A stretch of 64,000 bases of DNA from Streptomyces sp. NBC_01471 (GCF_041438865.1 NZ_CP109450.1:3706501-3770500); one strand, 5' to 3'; positions 1-9,239 are shown, counted from the first letter of the stretch. The notes: generated by a model from the letters alone, not told the origin. Translations and numbers: made by a program.

Positions 1-820
1 GGGCCAGCACGCCGACGACCGCGCCCACCACGGCGAGCGGGATGAGCAGGGCCAGGTTCTTCAGAAGCAGCGCCTGGAGCAGCAGGGCGGTGCCCGCGGT
101 GAGCAGCACGCTCATGGCCAGGGGGCCCTTCCACCAGGGCTGGGCCGGACCGGCCTCTGCCGCCTGGTGGGTGCGGTCGAGCTTGCGCAGGCCCGGCAGG
201 GTCAGGGTGGCGGCGATCGCGATGAGCGGCAGCATGAGCAGGAAGACCCCGCGCCAGCTCGTGAGGTCCGCGAGGGTGCTCGCGATGACCGGGCCGATCA
301 GGGACGGGATGGTCCACGCGGAGGAGAGCAGGGCGAACATCCGGGCCCGGAGCCGCTCGGGATAGGCGAGCCCGATCACCGTGTACGCCATGCTCATGAC
401 AGCACCGATCCCGAGGCCCTGGCAGAACCGCCCGAGCAGGAACAGCGGCCAGTTCACGGCCGCCCCGGCCACCGCACAGCCCGCCGCGAACACGAGCATG
501 CCCAGCGCCATCGGCCGCCACGGGCCGCTGCGGTCGGCGGCCCGGCCCGCGATCACGGTGCCGATGATGTTGGCCAGCATCAGCGCGGACAGGCCCCAGC
601 CGTAGGCGCCCAGACCGTCCAGTTTCCGGGCGATGCCGGGCAGCACGGTGGCCACGCCCAGCGACTCGAACGCGACCATGCTCACGGAGAGGATGACGCC
701 GAGCGTCAGGGCCCGATAGGGGCCGGAGAAGACACTCTCCGCCGCCTCGGCCCCCTCCGCGACCGGTGGCGTGGCCGGCTCGCCGCCCTTGCGTGCTGTG
801 TCATCGATGCCCTGGGACAC
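1..820 (-). CDS. MFS exporter, C-terminal part cut off by window edge
   Basis: Reading leftwards from a GTG at 818-820 the frame stays open to base 1. The start is preceded by GGAGG at 826-830, five bases away. After a polar N-terminus of about 35 residues it gives hydrophobic helices with MFS features: GVATVLPGIARKL in the first loop, GRAADRSGPWRPMA (the inter-helix 2/3 motif A region), GRFCQGLGIGAVMSMAYTVI and SWRGVFLLMLPLIAIAATL. This fits a proton-driven drug exporter of 12 or 14 helices, of which about 273 residues are visible. The divergent TetR gene 70 bases away and the palindrome between them suggest that TetR represses this pump. Substrate unknown. Confidence 0.88.
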   Translation of the reverse strand, partial: MSQGIDDTARKGGEPATPPVAEGAEAAESVFSGPYRALTLGVILSVSMVAFESLGVATVLPGIARKLDGLGAYGWGLSALMLANIIGTVIAGRAADRSGPWRPMALGMLVFAAGCAVAGAAVNWPLFLLGRFCQGLGIGAVMSMAYTVIGLAYPERLRARMFALLSSAWTIPSLIGPVIASTLADLTSWRGVFLLMLPLIAIAATLTLPGLRKLDRTHQAAEAGPAQPWWKGPLAMSVLLTAGTALLLQALLLKNLALLIPLAVVGAVVGVLA

Positions 821-843
821 GGAAACCTCCGGCAGATATTTAC

Positions 844-863
844 GTACCGTTCCGGAACGGAAC
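844..863. promoter_or_regulatory. Palindromic operator between MFS and TetR genes
   Basis: A perfect 14-base palindrome CCGTTCCGGAACGG lies at 847-860; adding the next outer pairs gives a 20-base dyad at 844-863 with one mismatched pair. It sits between the two divergent start codons, the position expected for the TetR operator. A TATACT hexamer at 879-884 ends only six bases before the regulator ATG, so that mRNA may be leaderless. Binding is inferred, not shown. Confidence 0.6.
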
Positions 864-890
864 TTAATTCACCATACCTATACTGAGGGC

Positions 891-1550
891 ATGGAGAACA
901 CCCCGAGTGGCGCTGTGACCGACAGCCGCGCATCACGTCAGCAACGTTCCGGAAGGCCGCGGGACGAGCGCATCGACGCGTCGGTCCGTGCCGCGGCCAT
1001 GGAGGTCCTCAACGAGTCGGGGTACGGAAAGCTGACGCTGGAGGGGGTGGCCAGCCGCGCCGGTACGAGCAAGCCGGCCCTGCGACGGCGGTGGCGCTCC
1101 CGGCAGCACCTCGTCGTCGACGCGCTGGTCGTCACGGTGGGAACGACACCCACCCCCGACACCGGCTGCACGCACTGCGATCTCATCGCGGGCATCGGCA
1201 CGCTGGGGCAGGCGTTCACCACCACCGTGGGACGGCGGGCGCTGCCGGCCCTCGTGGCCGACCTCGCGGACGACCCGGACCTGGAACGGCTGTTCCTCGA
1301 CAGGTTCTTCCATCCGCGCCGGGCCTCGACAGCCGAAGCCCTGCGCCGCGGGGTCCGCCGTGGTGACATCAAGGCCGACGTCGATATCGATCTGCTTCTG
1401 GACATGCTGGCCTCCACCACCTATTACCGGGTGCTCTTCGGGCATCTACCGGTGACGCCATCGCTCGCGGAGCAGGTGGTCGAGGTCGTACTGGCAGGGG
1501 TAGCCACCGAACAGTGGAGCGGCCGGCACGGAGGTCTCGGCGAAATCTGA
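891..1550 (+). CDS. TetR/AcrR-family transcriptional regulator
   Basis: The protein has 219 residues. The N-terminal helix-turn-helix reads AAMEVLNESGYGKLTLEGVA followed by RAGTSKPALRRRWRSRQHLV, a standard TetR DNA-binding domain. The C-terminal ligand-binding half has a small Cys/His patch (TGCTHCDLIAGIG) and resembles TetR proteins with a C-terminal domain of the TetR_C_16/33 kind. I chose the ATG at 891 because the conserved domain begins about 30 residues later and the upstream in-frame codons run into the divergent promoter. It probably represses itself and the adjacent MFS exporter through the palindrome at 844-863. Confidence 0.88.
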   Translation: MENTPSGAVTDSRASRQQRSGRPRDERIDASVRAAAMEVLNESGYGKLTLEGVASRAGTSKPALRRRWRSRQHLVVDALVVTVGTTPTPDTGCTHCDLIAGIGTLGQAFTTTVGRRALPALVADLADDPDLERLFLDRFFHPRRASTAEALRRGVRRGDIKADVDIDLLLDMLASTTYYRVLFGHLPVTPSLAEQVVEVVLAGVATEQWSGRHGGLGEI

Positions 1551-1609
1551 GCACAAACCGATGACCGGGCGCCGAAGCCGCTCGGACAAGGGATGTGGAG
1601 GGGGTTGCT

Positions 1610-4411
1610 TTGCTGAGCCGACACTGCGAAGTGTCTTTCCTGGAGGAGGCTTTGGCCGCTGCCGAAGCCGGGATGGGCGCCAGCCTGCTGCTGGAAGGAG
1701 GAATCGGCACGGGGAAGTCGTACTTGCTGCGCGCTGCCCTGAGGTCCGCGCGCAGCAGGGGCTTCGAGGCGATATCCGCCCGGGCCAGACAGTCCGAACG
1801 GGCTGTGCCGCACAGCCTGATGTACCAGGTACGGGACCAGTTACTGGGGGCCCTTGGCGGCAAGGAGCCGCCGGGCCCGGCAAACCAGCAGGATCCCTCG
1901 GCGGATCTGCACCACATGGTCGCCACCTGCGCGGCTGCCGCTCCGGTGCTCATCGCACTGGACGATCTGCAGTGGGCGGACGCCCCTTCGCTGCGCTGGC
2001 TCGGCCACCTGATGGCCCGTCTGGAGGGCCTGCCTCTCGCGCTCCTGGCGACCCTGGGGTGTGACTTCGCGGCCCCGTCCGACCTGGTCACGCGGCGCTC
2101 GGGAATGGACTCCCCGGCCGCTGTCACCTCCGGTTTCCACCGCCGGACGGTGCTGCAGGGGCTGAACGTGGACAGCGTCGGGTACCTGCTCGCTTCGGCC
2201 TCCGGGACCCCGGTGGACCCCGGGGCCGTCGGCGCCTGCCACGAGGCCACCGGCGGCAACCCCCTGCTCGTCCAGGCACTGTTGCGCGAACTGTGGCGTA
2301 CGGGAGTCTCCCCGGCGGACCTTTCCGCCGGACGGGTCGCGGAACTCGGCCCCCTGGAAGTGGCCGAGGAGCTGGGAGCCCGGTTCGAGGAAGCATCCCC
2401 GCTTGCCGGACCGGTTCTCGAAGCGGTGTCGATCATGGAAGCCGCGGCACGTATCGAGATCGTCGCGGAACTCGTGGACATCGATACCGTGAGCGCCGCC
2501 GATGTGCTGCACGAGATGGTGCGCTGCGGGGTCCTGACGGCGGGACCGGACGGTTTCGGCTTCTGCCACCCGCTGGTCCGCGCGTCGTTCCAGGCGGGCA
2601 TGGCGCCCAGCGAACGGGCCCGGCTGCATGCCGAGACGGCCAAGATCCTCAACGCCGATGCCGCGCCCAGGGAACAGATCGCCCGGCATCTGATGCACAG
2701 CGCGATGATCGGCGAACCGTGGGCCGGCCGTCTGCTGCTGGACGCGGCGGACGAGGCGCTGGCCCGGGGAGCCCTCCGCGAGGCCAGGATCTGCCTGGAG
2801 CGGGGCCTGCTCGAAGGCGACCCGGCGGACGAGCCGCGCCTGTTGCGAAGGCTCGGCCAGATCGACCTGGCGGACGGCCCCGACCGGGCCGTCGTCACCT
2901 TGCGGCGCACCGTGGGCCGTACGCCCGAGGGCAGCGAGCAACGGGCCGGCGCGCTCCTCGATCTCGTCCAGGCCGTCGTGCTGACCGGAGACGTGACGGG
3001 AGCGGTCCGGATCATGGAGGCCGAAGTGGCCGGATTCGAGCGGTCGGGAACGGACGAGGAGACGAAGGCCGGGGCCCGCGCCATGCTCGGACTCCTGTTG
3101 TCCCTGGACGGACGCGCCCCGAGGCCGGCCGCGGGCGGGAAGCCCGCCGTGCTCAGTGCGGCCCCCGCGAGATCGTGGGTCCGCCACGCCATGGCCGCCC
3201 GGTCCGCTCTGCACGCCCACTGGGACGGCGTACACCGCGCGGAGGCGTTGCGGCACGCCCGCCTGGCCCTGCACGAGCCGGTCGCCACGGCCAACGAGCA
3301 CGCCCTGGTCCGACTGGTACTGGTGCTGCTGCTCGACCGTGCGGGCGAGCACGACGAGGCGGTGCGGACCTGCCGTTCCCTGCTGGAGGCGGGGACGACC
3401 GAAGGATCGCGCACCGTGGTGGCACTGGCCCAGGCGATCATGGCGGACTGCGCCTTCCGCGCGGGGCGGCTCAGTGAGTGCGTCGAGGCCGCTCGGGCGT
3501 CGATGGAGCAGGGCCCGCAGTCCGCGCTGACGGAGTGGCTGGGCTCGGCGCTGGCCCGTGGTCTGCTGGGCGAGGCGTTGTACGAGTCCGGCGACCCGGA
3601 GGGCGCGCACCGGGTGCTGATCGAGGAGGGGACCGCGGACGGTACGCCCGCAGCGGTGGTGCCCGGGCTGCTCTTCCACCGCGGCCGGATCCACATCGGG
3701 GCGGGCCGGACCGCTCTGGGCCTGGCGGACATCGAAGAATGCGGCCGGCTCATGAAGATGCGCGGCTGGGTGAACCCGGCCCTGTACCCCTGGCGCTCGG
3801 AGGCCGCACTCGCCCACGCACGGCTCGGGAACGAAGCCGGTGCCCAACGGCTCGTCCAGGAGGAACTGACCCTGGCCCGGGCCTGGGGCACGTCCCGGGC
3901 CCTGGGCACCGCGCTGCGGGCCGCCGGGCTGCTGGCCCGCGGGGATGAGCGGGTGTCCCTGCTCACCGAGTCCGTCCAATGGCTCCACACGGCGGGCGCC
4001 GAGCTCGACGAGGCCCGGGCCCAGCGCGATCTGGGGCGCGAATACCTGCGCTGCCGCAAGGTCCGCCAGGCCAGGGAACAGCTGCGTGCCGGGATCGCGC
4101 TGGCCGAGCGGTGCGGGGCGCACACCCTGCTGCGGGAACTGCGGCAGGATCTGGTCGAGGCCGGGGCCAGGCCGCGCCGCGGCGCGGAGACCGGCCCGGG
4201 ATCCCTCACACCGGCCGAACGCAGGACCGCCCTGCTCGCCGCGGAAGGGCTGACCAACAAGGCGATCGCCAACCGGCTCTTCGTCACGCGCCGCACGGTC
4301 GAGATGCACCTGAGCCGGGTCTACCGGAAGCTGTCGATAACCGACCGCAGGGGCCTGCACGCGATGACGGGCGGCCAGGATCCGCCCCTGGTCGTCGAAT
4401 CGTGCGCCTGA
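1610..4411 (+). CDS. LuxR-family LAL (AAA-ATPase) transcriptional regulator
   Basis: A large regulator of the MalT/LAL type, about 933 residues. A Walker A motif GGIGTGKS is at residues 30-37, Walker B around LIALDDLQWAD (about 113-123), then a long helical repeat region, and a C-terminal LuxR helix-turn-helix with SLTPAERRTALLAAEGLTNK and RRTVEMHLSRVYRKLSI. LAL proteins activate secondary-metabolite or sugar genes on sensing a ligand. The TTG at 1610 follows GGAGGGG (1598-1604) at good spacing; the in-frame GTG at 1595 is the alternative, adding five residues. It stands alone between a TetR gene and the convergent photolyase, so its target is not evident. Confidence 0.9.
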   Translation: MLSRHCEVSFLEEALAAAEAGMGASLLLEGGIGTGKSYLLRAALRSARSRGFEAISARARQSERAVPHSLMYQVRDQLLGALGGKEPPGPANQQDPSADLHHMVATCAAAAPVLIALDDLQWADAPSLRWLGHLMARLEGLPLALLATLGCDFAAPSDLVTRRSGMDSPAAVTSGFHRRTVLQGLNVDSVGYLLASASGTPVDPGAVGACHEATGGNPLLVQALLRELWRTGVSPADLSAGRVAELGPLEVAEELGARFEEASPLAGPVLEAVSIMEAAARIEIVAELVDIDTVSAADVLHEMVRCGVLTAGPDGFGFCHPLVRASFQAGMAPSERARLHAETAKILNADAAPREQIARHLMHSAMIGEPWAGRLLLDAADEALARGALREARICLERGLLEGDPADEPRLLRRLGQIDLADGPDRAVVTLRRTVGRTPEGSEQRAGALLDLVQAVVLTGDVTGAVRIMEAEVAGFERSGTDEETKAGARAMLGLLLSLDGRAPRPAAGGKPAVLSAAPARSWVRHAMAARSALHAHWDGVHRAEALRHARLALHEPVATANEHALVRLVLVLLLDRAGEHDEAVRTCRSLLEAGTTEGSRTVVALAQAIMADCAFRAGRLSECVEAARASMEQGPQSALTEWLGSALARGLLGEALYESGDPEGAHRVLIEEGTADGTPAAVVPGLLFHRGRIHIGAGRTALGLADIEECGRLMKMRGWVNPALYPWRSEAALAHARLGNEAGAQRLVQEELTLARAWGTSRALGTALRAAGLLARGDERVSLLTESVQWLHTAGAELDEARAQRDLGREYLRCRKVRQAREQLRAGIALAERCGAHTLLRELRQDLVEAGARPRRGAETGPGSLTPAERRTALLAAEGLTNKAIANRLFVTRRTVEMHLSRVYRKLSITDRRGLHAMTGGQDPPLVVESCA

Positions 4412-4449
4412 CCGGTCCGTGGCCGCGCCCCGGCCGGCCCGCCGCTGTC

Positions 4450-4479
4450 CACCGCCCCGGCCTCCCCGTCAGGGCGGTG
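4450..4479. terminator. Possible shared terminator hairpin
   Basis: CACCGCCC at 4450-4457 can pair with GGGCGGTG at 4472-4479 around a 14-base loop. It lies between the convergent LAL and photolyase genes and overlaps the photolyase stop codon. There is no T-run, as is usual in Streptomyces. Weak call. Confidence 0.3.
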
Positions 4480-6043
4480 TGCCGCCGCGCCGTGCGGTCG
4501 TGTCGAGGAGTTCCGGAAGGTCCTTGAGCCGGTCGAGGCCCCGCACGGCGCGGGCGGTGCGGGGGTTGGCGGCGAGCCGGGCGCGGTGGCGGTGGAGGAA
4601 GGCCCAGTAGCCCGCCGTGTACGGGCAGGCCCGGTCCCCGGTGCGGTCGGAGGGGCGGTGGGCGCACGGTCCGCACAGGTCGCTCATCCGGTGGATGTAG
4701 GCACCGCCGGAGGTGTACGGCTTGGTGGTCATGAGGCCGCCGTCGGCGTACTGGGACATCCCGACGACGTTGGGGAGCATCACCCAGTCGTACCCGTCGA
4801 CGAAGCAGCGGTGGAACCAGTCGGTGACGGCCGCCGGGTCCCAGCCGTCCTGCAGGGCACGGCTGCCGAGCACCATCAGCCGGGGGATGTGGTGGGTCCA
4901 GCCGGTGTCCCGCACCTGCGCGAGCACGGTGGACAGACAGTTCGCGGTGACCGCGTCGGCGTCCAGGCCGAGGAACCAGTCCGGCAGAGGGGCGGTGTGG
5001 TGCAGCGCGTTGCGGTGGCGGTAGTCCTCGCCGAAGTGCCAGTACAGGTGCCAGACGTACTCGCGCCAGCCGGCGATCTGCCGGACGAAGCCCTCGACAC
5101 TGTTGAGGGGCGCGTCACCGGCCCGGTGGGCCCGCTCGGCGCGCTCCACGCACTCGGCCGGATCGAGAAGCCCGAGGTTCAGCGGTACGGACAGCCGGCT
5201 GTGGCTCATCGATGGGTCCGCGGCGAGCATCGCGTCCTCGTAACGGCCGAAGTCCGGCAGCCGGTGGGTGACGAAGTGCCGCAGTGCGGACAGCGCCTCG
5301 CGCCGGGTGGCGGGGAAGCGCCGCGGGCCGTCACGGCCGACGAAGGAGACGTCGCCGTCCCGCTCCCAGCGGTCGAGATCGCGGCGGACCTCCTCGTCGA
5401 TGGCGTCCTCGCGCGGCTGCCAGGGGCCCCGGACACCGAGGGTGTCCCGGCCGCGCGGCGGGGGTTCGCGGTTGTCGTGGTCGAGGTTCCACCGCCCGCC
5501 CACGGGCTCTTCGCCGTCCATCAGCAGGTCGTGCCGCCCGCGCACCCAGCGGTAGAAGGCCTCCAGCCGCAGGCCCCGGCCGCTGTGCCGGCCGGCCCAC
5601 TCGGCGAAGTCGTCGTGGCCCACCATGAAGCCCTTCGCCGGCAGGATCTCCACGCCCTCCAGCGCGGCGGCGAAGTCCCGGGCCCGGCGCGAGGTGGGAT
5701 GGCAGACCGTCAGCCGGTCTCCGGCGGGGCGCTGCCGCGAACGGTCCGTACCCCCGCCGTGGGCGCCGGACCGGCGGGGCACCCGGTGTCCCAGGGCCTG
5801 CTCAAGGCCCTCGGCGTACGTCTCCGCGCGGACGTAGGTGACCCGGTCGCCGAGTTCGGCGGCACGGTGCCGCATCGCCGACAGCACCAGATGGGCCTTG
5901 GCACGGTGGAAGCGCCGCCGGCGCAGCACCGAGCGCGCCTCGATCATGACCACCGGCGCTTGGGCGTCGGGTCCGCCGTGCCGGGGATCGAGGAAGTGCG
6001 GGCCGAGCTGGTCACCGAAGATCCAGTGAGGGCGTGGCGCCAT
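4469..6043 (-). CDS. Iron-sulfur cryptochrome/photolyase (FeS-BCP, PhrB-like)
   Basis: The 524-residue protein belongs to the deoxyribodipyrimidine photolyase-related family. The N-terminus WIFGDQLGPHFLD matches the Rossmann-like antenna domain, and the C-terminal half is the FAD-binding domain (IAGWREYVWHLYWHFGEDYR; DWVMLPNVVGMSQYADGG). Cysteines in TANCLSTVL, LCGPC and GDRACPY match the four-cysteine [4Fe-4S] set known from bacterial (6-4) photolyases such as PhrB. The likely role is light-driven repair of UV lesions, probably (6-4) photoproducts. The ATG at 6043 has no strong ribosome site. The gene appears monocistronic and convergent with the LAL gene. Confidence 0.9.
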   Translation of the reverse strand: MAPRPHWIFGDQLGPHFLDPRHGGPDAQAPVVMIEARSVLRRRRFHRAKAHLVLSAMRHRAAELGDRVTYVRAETYAEGLEQALGHRVPRRSGAHGGGTDRSRQRPAGDRLTVCHPTSRRARDFAAALEGVEILPAKGFMVGHDDFAEWAGRHSGRGLRLEAFYRWVRGRHDLLMDGEEPVGGRWNLDHDNREPPPRGRDTLGVRGPWQPREDAIDEEVRRDLDRWERDGDVSFVGRDGPRRFPATRREALSALRHFVTHRLPDFGRYEDAMLAADPSMSHSRLSVPLNLGLLDPAECVERAERAHRAGDAPLNSVEGFVRQIAGWREYVWHLYWHFGEDYRHRNALHHTAPLPDWFLGLDADAVTANCLSTVLAQVRDTGWTHHIPRLMVLGSRALQDGWDPAAVTDWFHRCFVDGYDWVMLPNVVGMSQYADGGLMTTKPYTSGGAYIHRMSDLCGPCAHRPSDRTGDRACPYTAGYWAFLHRHRARLAANPRTARAVRGLDRLKDLPELLDTTARRGGTPP

Positions 6044-6104
6044 GGGGGTCTGCCTCTCCGGGCATCGGGACGGGGGTCAGGGACGGGGCCGGGGCCGGGG
6101 CCCA

Positions 6105-6143
6105 CGGGAAAGCCCCGGGCCTCACCGGCCCGGGGCTTTCCCG
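6105..6143 (-). terminator. Strong hairpin terminator
   Basis: A perfect 17-base-pair stem (arms 6105-6121 and 6127-6143) with a five-base loop, TCACC. It starts 16 bases past the stop codon of the leftward membrane-protein gene and lies upstream of the photolyase gene, separating the two transcripts. No T-run follows. Confidence 0.75.
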
Positions 6144-6158
6144 CTGGGTTCCCCGGAT

Positions 6159-6608
6159 TCACCGGAGGGGCGACCTGGTGTGGTCCGTCAGGAGGGACCA
6201 GATCACGAAGACACCGATCCCGATGGCGATGAAGGCCCAGATCGGCTGGTACGGCAGCCACATGAAGTTCGCGACCACGCTGATCGTGGCCATGGCGACT
6301 CCGAGCCAGCGGGCCCAGGGCGCGCCCTTGAGGATGCCGAGGCCGGTGAGGATGAGGAGCACCCCGATGGCCAGGTGGATCCAGCCCCAGGCGGTCAGGT
6401 TGAACTGGTAGGTGTAGTGGCCGACGTGGGCGTAGACATTGTCCTTCGCGATGCCGACGATGCCGTTGAGCACCGCCAGCACTCCGTCCACGAACAGCAG
6501 CACACCGGCGAACAGGGTTCCGCCACTGGCCCACGTGCTGTCGCTGCCCCTGCCGGGCTGCGTGTGGCGGGGTGTGGGCGCCCCGGAAGGGGCTGCGGGC
6601 TGAGCCAT
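6159..6608 (-). CDS. Small four-helix membrane protein
   Basis: The protein has 149 residues: a polar N-terminus of about 30 residues, then four hydrophobic segments (GTLFAGVLLFVDGVLAVLNG; GWIHLAIGVLLILTGLGIL; WARWLGVAMATISVVANFMW; IWAFIAIGIGVFVIWSLL). This is a common Streptomyces membrane-protein family with no assigned function; I cannot name a role. GGAGG lies a few bases before the ATG at 6608. It is followed by a strong terminator, so it is probably transcribed alone. Confidence 0.82.
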   Translation of the reverse strand: MAQPAAPSGAPTPRHTQPGRGSDSTWASGGTLFAGVLLFVDGVLAVLNGIVGIAKDNVYAHVGHYTYQFNLTAWGWIHLAIGVLLILTGLGILKGAPWARWLGVAMATISVVANFMWLPYQPIWAFIAIGIGVFVIWSLLTDHTRSPLR

Positions 6609-6758
6609 GAGAGCCTCCTTCGCCGGGTCATCGGGCTGTCCGGCGTCGCCCCGACCCTCCGCTCACGCGGCTCCCGCCACCAGCCGGGCAGGGCCATTCG
6701 GGTGAATCGGACCGTCGCGTCAGGACGGAACGACCACGCTCCCGCCGCGCCCCGTCCC

Positions 6759-7442
6759 TCACACCCCCGCCAGCCCCCGGTCCAGCGGTGAGCCCGCCCA
6801 CGGCCCCCCGACGGCCGAGCCGAGGTTGTCGAGGCACAGGTCGACGCTGTGCAGCAGGGTGTCGAGGTCACGGCTGCCGCTCGCCTGCCAGGTGCGGACC
6901 GCCACCGTCAGGGCACCGGCGTGCGCCGACACCAGGAGCTGCGGCCGCGGGTCGGCCGGGTCCGCGAGGTGCTCCCGCGCGGCGAGGGTCCCGGCGAGTG
7001 CGTCCTGCTCGGTCAGCAGGACGTGGTGGAGGGAGGCGAGCAGGCCCGGCGTGACCGCCACGAGGTGCAGCACGGCGAGGCAGGCCGGTGTGGAGCGGTA
7101 CTCGGGAAGGGCCCGCGCCACCTCGGTCAGCGCATGGCGGGTGGCTCCGCGCAGCGCGGTCAGCGGGGGCTCGTCGGGGGGCCTGCGGCCCAGTTCGCGC
7201 AGGGTGAGCACGGCCATCTCCCGGAACACCGCGAGCAGCACGTCCTCCTTGCCCGTGAAGTAGCGCAGCAGCGTGCGCTTGGACACATCGGCGGCGGCCG
7301 CGATGTCGTCCAGCGTGGTGCCGTCGAAGCCGCGGGAGCCGAACAGGTCGAGGGCCGCGTGGCAGAGCGCGTCGCGGGTCCGGAGTTTCTTGCGGGCGCG
7401 CAGGCCGGCGGACGCGGTGCGTTCGGCCGGGCTGGGTTGCAT
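6759..7442 (-). CDS. TetR/AcrR-family transcriptional regulator
   Basis: The protein has 227 residues. The N-terminal helix-turn-helix is classical: ALDLFGSRGFDGTTLDDIAA, then AADVSKRTLLRYFTGKEDVL. The C-terminal half, with HALTEVARALPEYRSTP and LHHVLLTEQDALAGTLAARE, looks like the MftR-like actinobacterial TetR group. I chose the ATG at 7442 because AGGAGGAA stands just before it; a longer in-frame version from 7520 lacks such a site. It is divergent from the reductase gene that starts at 7721, so control of that gene or of itself is possible, but no operator is obvious. Confidence 0.87.
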   Translation of the reverse strand: MQPSPAERTASAGLRARKKLRTRDALCHAALDLFGSRGFDGTTLDDIAAAADVSKRTLLRYFTGKEDVLLAVFREMAVLTLRELGRRPPDEPPLTALRGATRHALTEVARALPEYRSTPACLAVLHLVAVTPGLLASLHHVLLTEQDALAGTLAAREHLADPADPRPQLLVSAHAGALTVAVRTWQASGSRDLDTLLHSVDLCLDNLGSAVGGPWAGSPLDRGLAGV

Positions 7443-7655
7443 ACGGGGTTCCTCCTGGCGGGGCGGCGTACCGGCGGCCCGTGCCGTGGGCAGCCAGGGG
7501 ATTCTGTCACCTGGTGCCATATGCTTTTGAATGACACGCCTGTCCGGCTTCCGGCGGCAGGGGTGGCATCGATCCCGTCAGGGGATCCCCAGGTGGACCG
7601 GACGTGGGGGTCATGACTGTGGGGGCCGCAGGCCCTTCGACCGCCGCCGCCCGCT

Positions 7656-7676
7656 GCCCGCCGCCGGCCGGCGGGC
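7656..7676 (+). other. Hairpin in the fprA 5' region
   Basis: GCCCGCCG (7656-7663) and CGGCGGGC (7669-7676) form an eight-pair stem with a five-base loop 44 bases before the reductase start codon. It may affect transcript stability or act as an attenuator; in such G+C-rich DNA it may also be chance. Confidence 0.25.
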
Positions 7677-7720
7677 CTGTCGCGTCCCGTCTGTCCGCGT
7701 TGCCTGGAGGAACGTCCCGT

Positions 7721-9085
7721 ATGTCTCGTCCCATCCGTGTCGCGATCGTCGGTGCCGGTCCGGCCGGCATCTACGCCGCCGACGCCCTGCTGAAGTCCGA
7801 CGCCGCCCAGGCCCCGGGCGTCTCCATCGACCTGTTCGAGCGGATGCCCGCGCCGTTCGGGCTGATCCGTTACGGGGTCGCCCCGGACCACCCGCGGATC
7901 AAGGGCATCATCACCGCTCTGCACAAGGTGCTGGACAAGCCGCAGATACGGCTCTTCGGCAATGTGGACTACCCCGGCGACCTCACGCTGGACGACCTGC
8001 ACCGCTTCTACGACGCCGTCGTGTTCTCGACCGGAGCGATGGCGGACCGCGCGCTGGACATTCCCGGGATAGCCCTGGAGGGCTCGTTCGGCGCCGCGGA
8101 CTTCGTCTCCTGGTACGACGGCCACCCGGACGTCCCGCGCACCTGGCCGCTGGAGGCCGAGAAGGTCGCCGTCCTCGGGGTGGGCAACGTCGCCCTGGAC
8201 GTCGCCCGGATCCTGGCCAAGACCGCCGAGGAGCTGCTGCCCACCGAGATCCCGCCGAACGTGCACAGCGGGCTGCGGCAGAACAAGGCCGTCGAGGTCC
8301 ACGTCTTCGGCCGCCGCGGCCCCGCGCAGGCCAAGTTCAGCCCGATGGAACTGCGCGAACTCGACCACTCGCCGAACATCGAGGTCGTGGTCAACCCCGA
8401 GGACATCGACTACGACGAGGGCTCGATCGCCACCCGCCGCGGTGACAAGCAGGCCAACATGGTCGCCTCCACCCTGGAGAACTGGGCCATCCGCGACCCC
8501 GGCGACCGGCCGCACAAGCTCTTCCTGCACTTCTTCGAGTCCCCGGAGGAGATCGTCGGCGAGGACGGGCGCGTGACCGGGCTGCGCACCGAGCGCACCG
8601 AGCTCGACGGCACCGGCAACGTGCGCGGCACCGGCCGCTTCACCGACTGGGACGTCCAGGCCGTGTACCGCGCGGTCGGCTACCGCTCGGACGAGCTGCC
8701 CAAGCTGCCCTTCGACGTCGCCTCCGGCACCGTCCCCCACGAGGCCGGGCGGGTACTGGCCGCCGACAGCAGCCACCAGACCGCCGTCTACGTCACCGGC
8801 TGGATCAAGCGCGGCCCGATCGGGCTCATCGGCCACACCAAGGGCGACGCCAACGAGACCGTCGCCTGCCTCCTCGACGACCACACCGCAGGCCGCCTCC
8901 CCGGCGCCGCGCTGCCGGACCCGGACGCCGTCACCGCCTTCCTCCAGGAGCGCGGCGTGCGGTACACCACGTGGGACGGCTGGTACGAGCTCGACCGCCA
9001 CGAGCGGAGCCTCGGCGAGGCCGAGGGCCGTGAGCGCGTGAAGGTCGTCGAGCGCGAGGACATGCTCCGCCACAGCGGCGCCTGA
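7721..9085 (+). CDS. fprA: Ferredoxin/adrenodoxin-type NADP+ reductase (FprA-like)
   Basis: The protein has 454 residues. The FAD-binding motif VGAGPAGIYAAD starts at about residue 10, and the adrenodoxin-reductase signature follows (PAPFGLIRYGVAPDHPRIK). The NADP-binding site is VLGVGNVALDVARIL with RRGPAQAKFSPMEL downstream. The C-terminal TGWIKRGPIGLIGHTKGDA closes the FAD site. These enzymes move electrons from NADPH to ferredoxins that feed cytochromes P450 or other redox enzymes. The ATG at 7721 follows TGGAGGAA. No ferredoxin or P450 gene is adjacent, so it probably serves the cell generally. Confidence 0.93.
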   Translation: MSRPIRVAIVGAGPAGIYAADALLKSDAAQAPGVSIDLFERMPAPFGLIRYGVAPDHPRIKGIITALHKVLDKPQIRLFGNVDYPGDLTLDDLHRFYDAVVFSTGAMADRALDIPGIALEGSFGAADFVSWYDGHPDVPRTWPLEAEKVAVLGVGNVALDVARILAKTAEELLPTEIPPNVHSGLRQNKAVEVHVFGRRGPAQAKFSPMELRELDHSPNIEVVVNPEDIDYDEGSIATRRGDKQANMVASTLENWAIRDPGDRPHKLFLHFFESPEEIVGEDGRVTGLRTERTELDGTGNVRGTGRFTDWDVQAVYRAVGYRSDELPKLPFDVASGTVPHEAGRVLAADSSHQTAVYVTGWIKRGPIGLIGHTKGDANETVACLLDDHTAGRLPGAALPDPDAVTAFLQERGVRYTTWDGWYELDRHERSLGEAEGRERVKVVEREDMLRHSGA

Positions 9086-9239
9086 CGGCGCACCCGCAGC
9101 GGACCGGCCACCGCGTCGTGAAGGACGACCGGCGCGGTGGCATCCGGCTGCCCGTTGGGCCGACCGCCCCGGCGGCCGGCGGCCGTTCACGGAACCGCGC
9201 CGTCCGGCCCGGTGGCCGTTCACGGGGCGGCTGCCGCCC

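Noticed and set aside
1369..4296. Frame of over 900 codons antisense to the LuxR-LAL gene
   Set aside because: Ser/Arg/Ala-rich composition with no motif; the plus strand holds an intact Walker A and LuxR domain.
9181..9225. Twelve-base direct repeat GGCCGTTCACGG, two copies 33 bases apart
   Set aside because: Only two copies between convergent gene ends, with no symmetry or promoter; probably chance or a small duplication.
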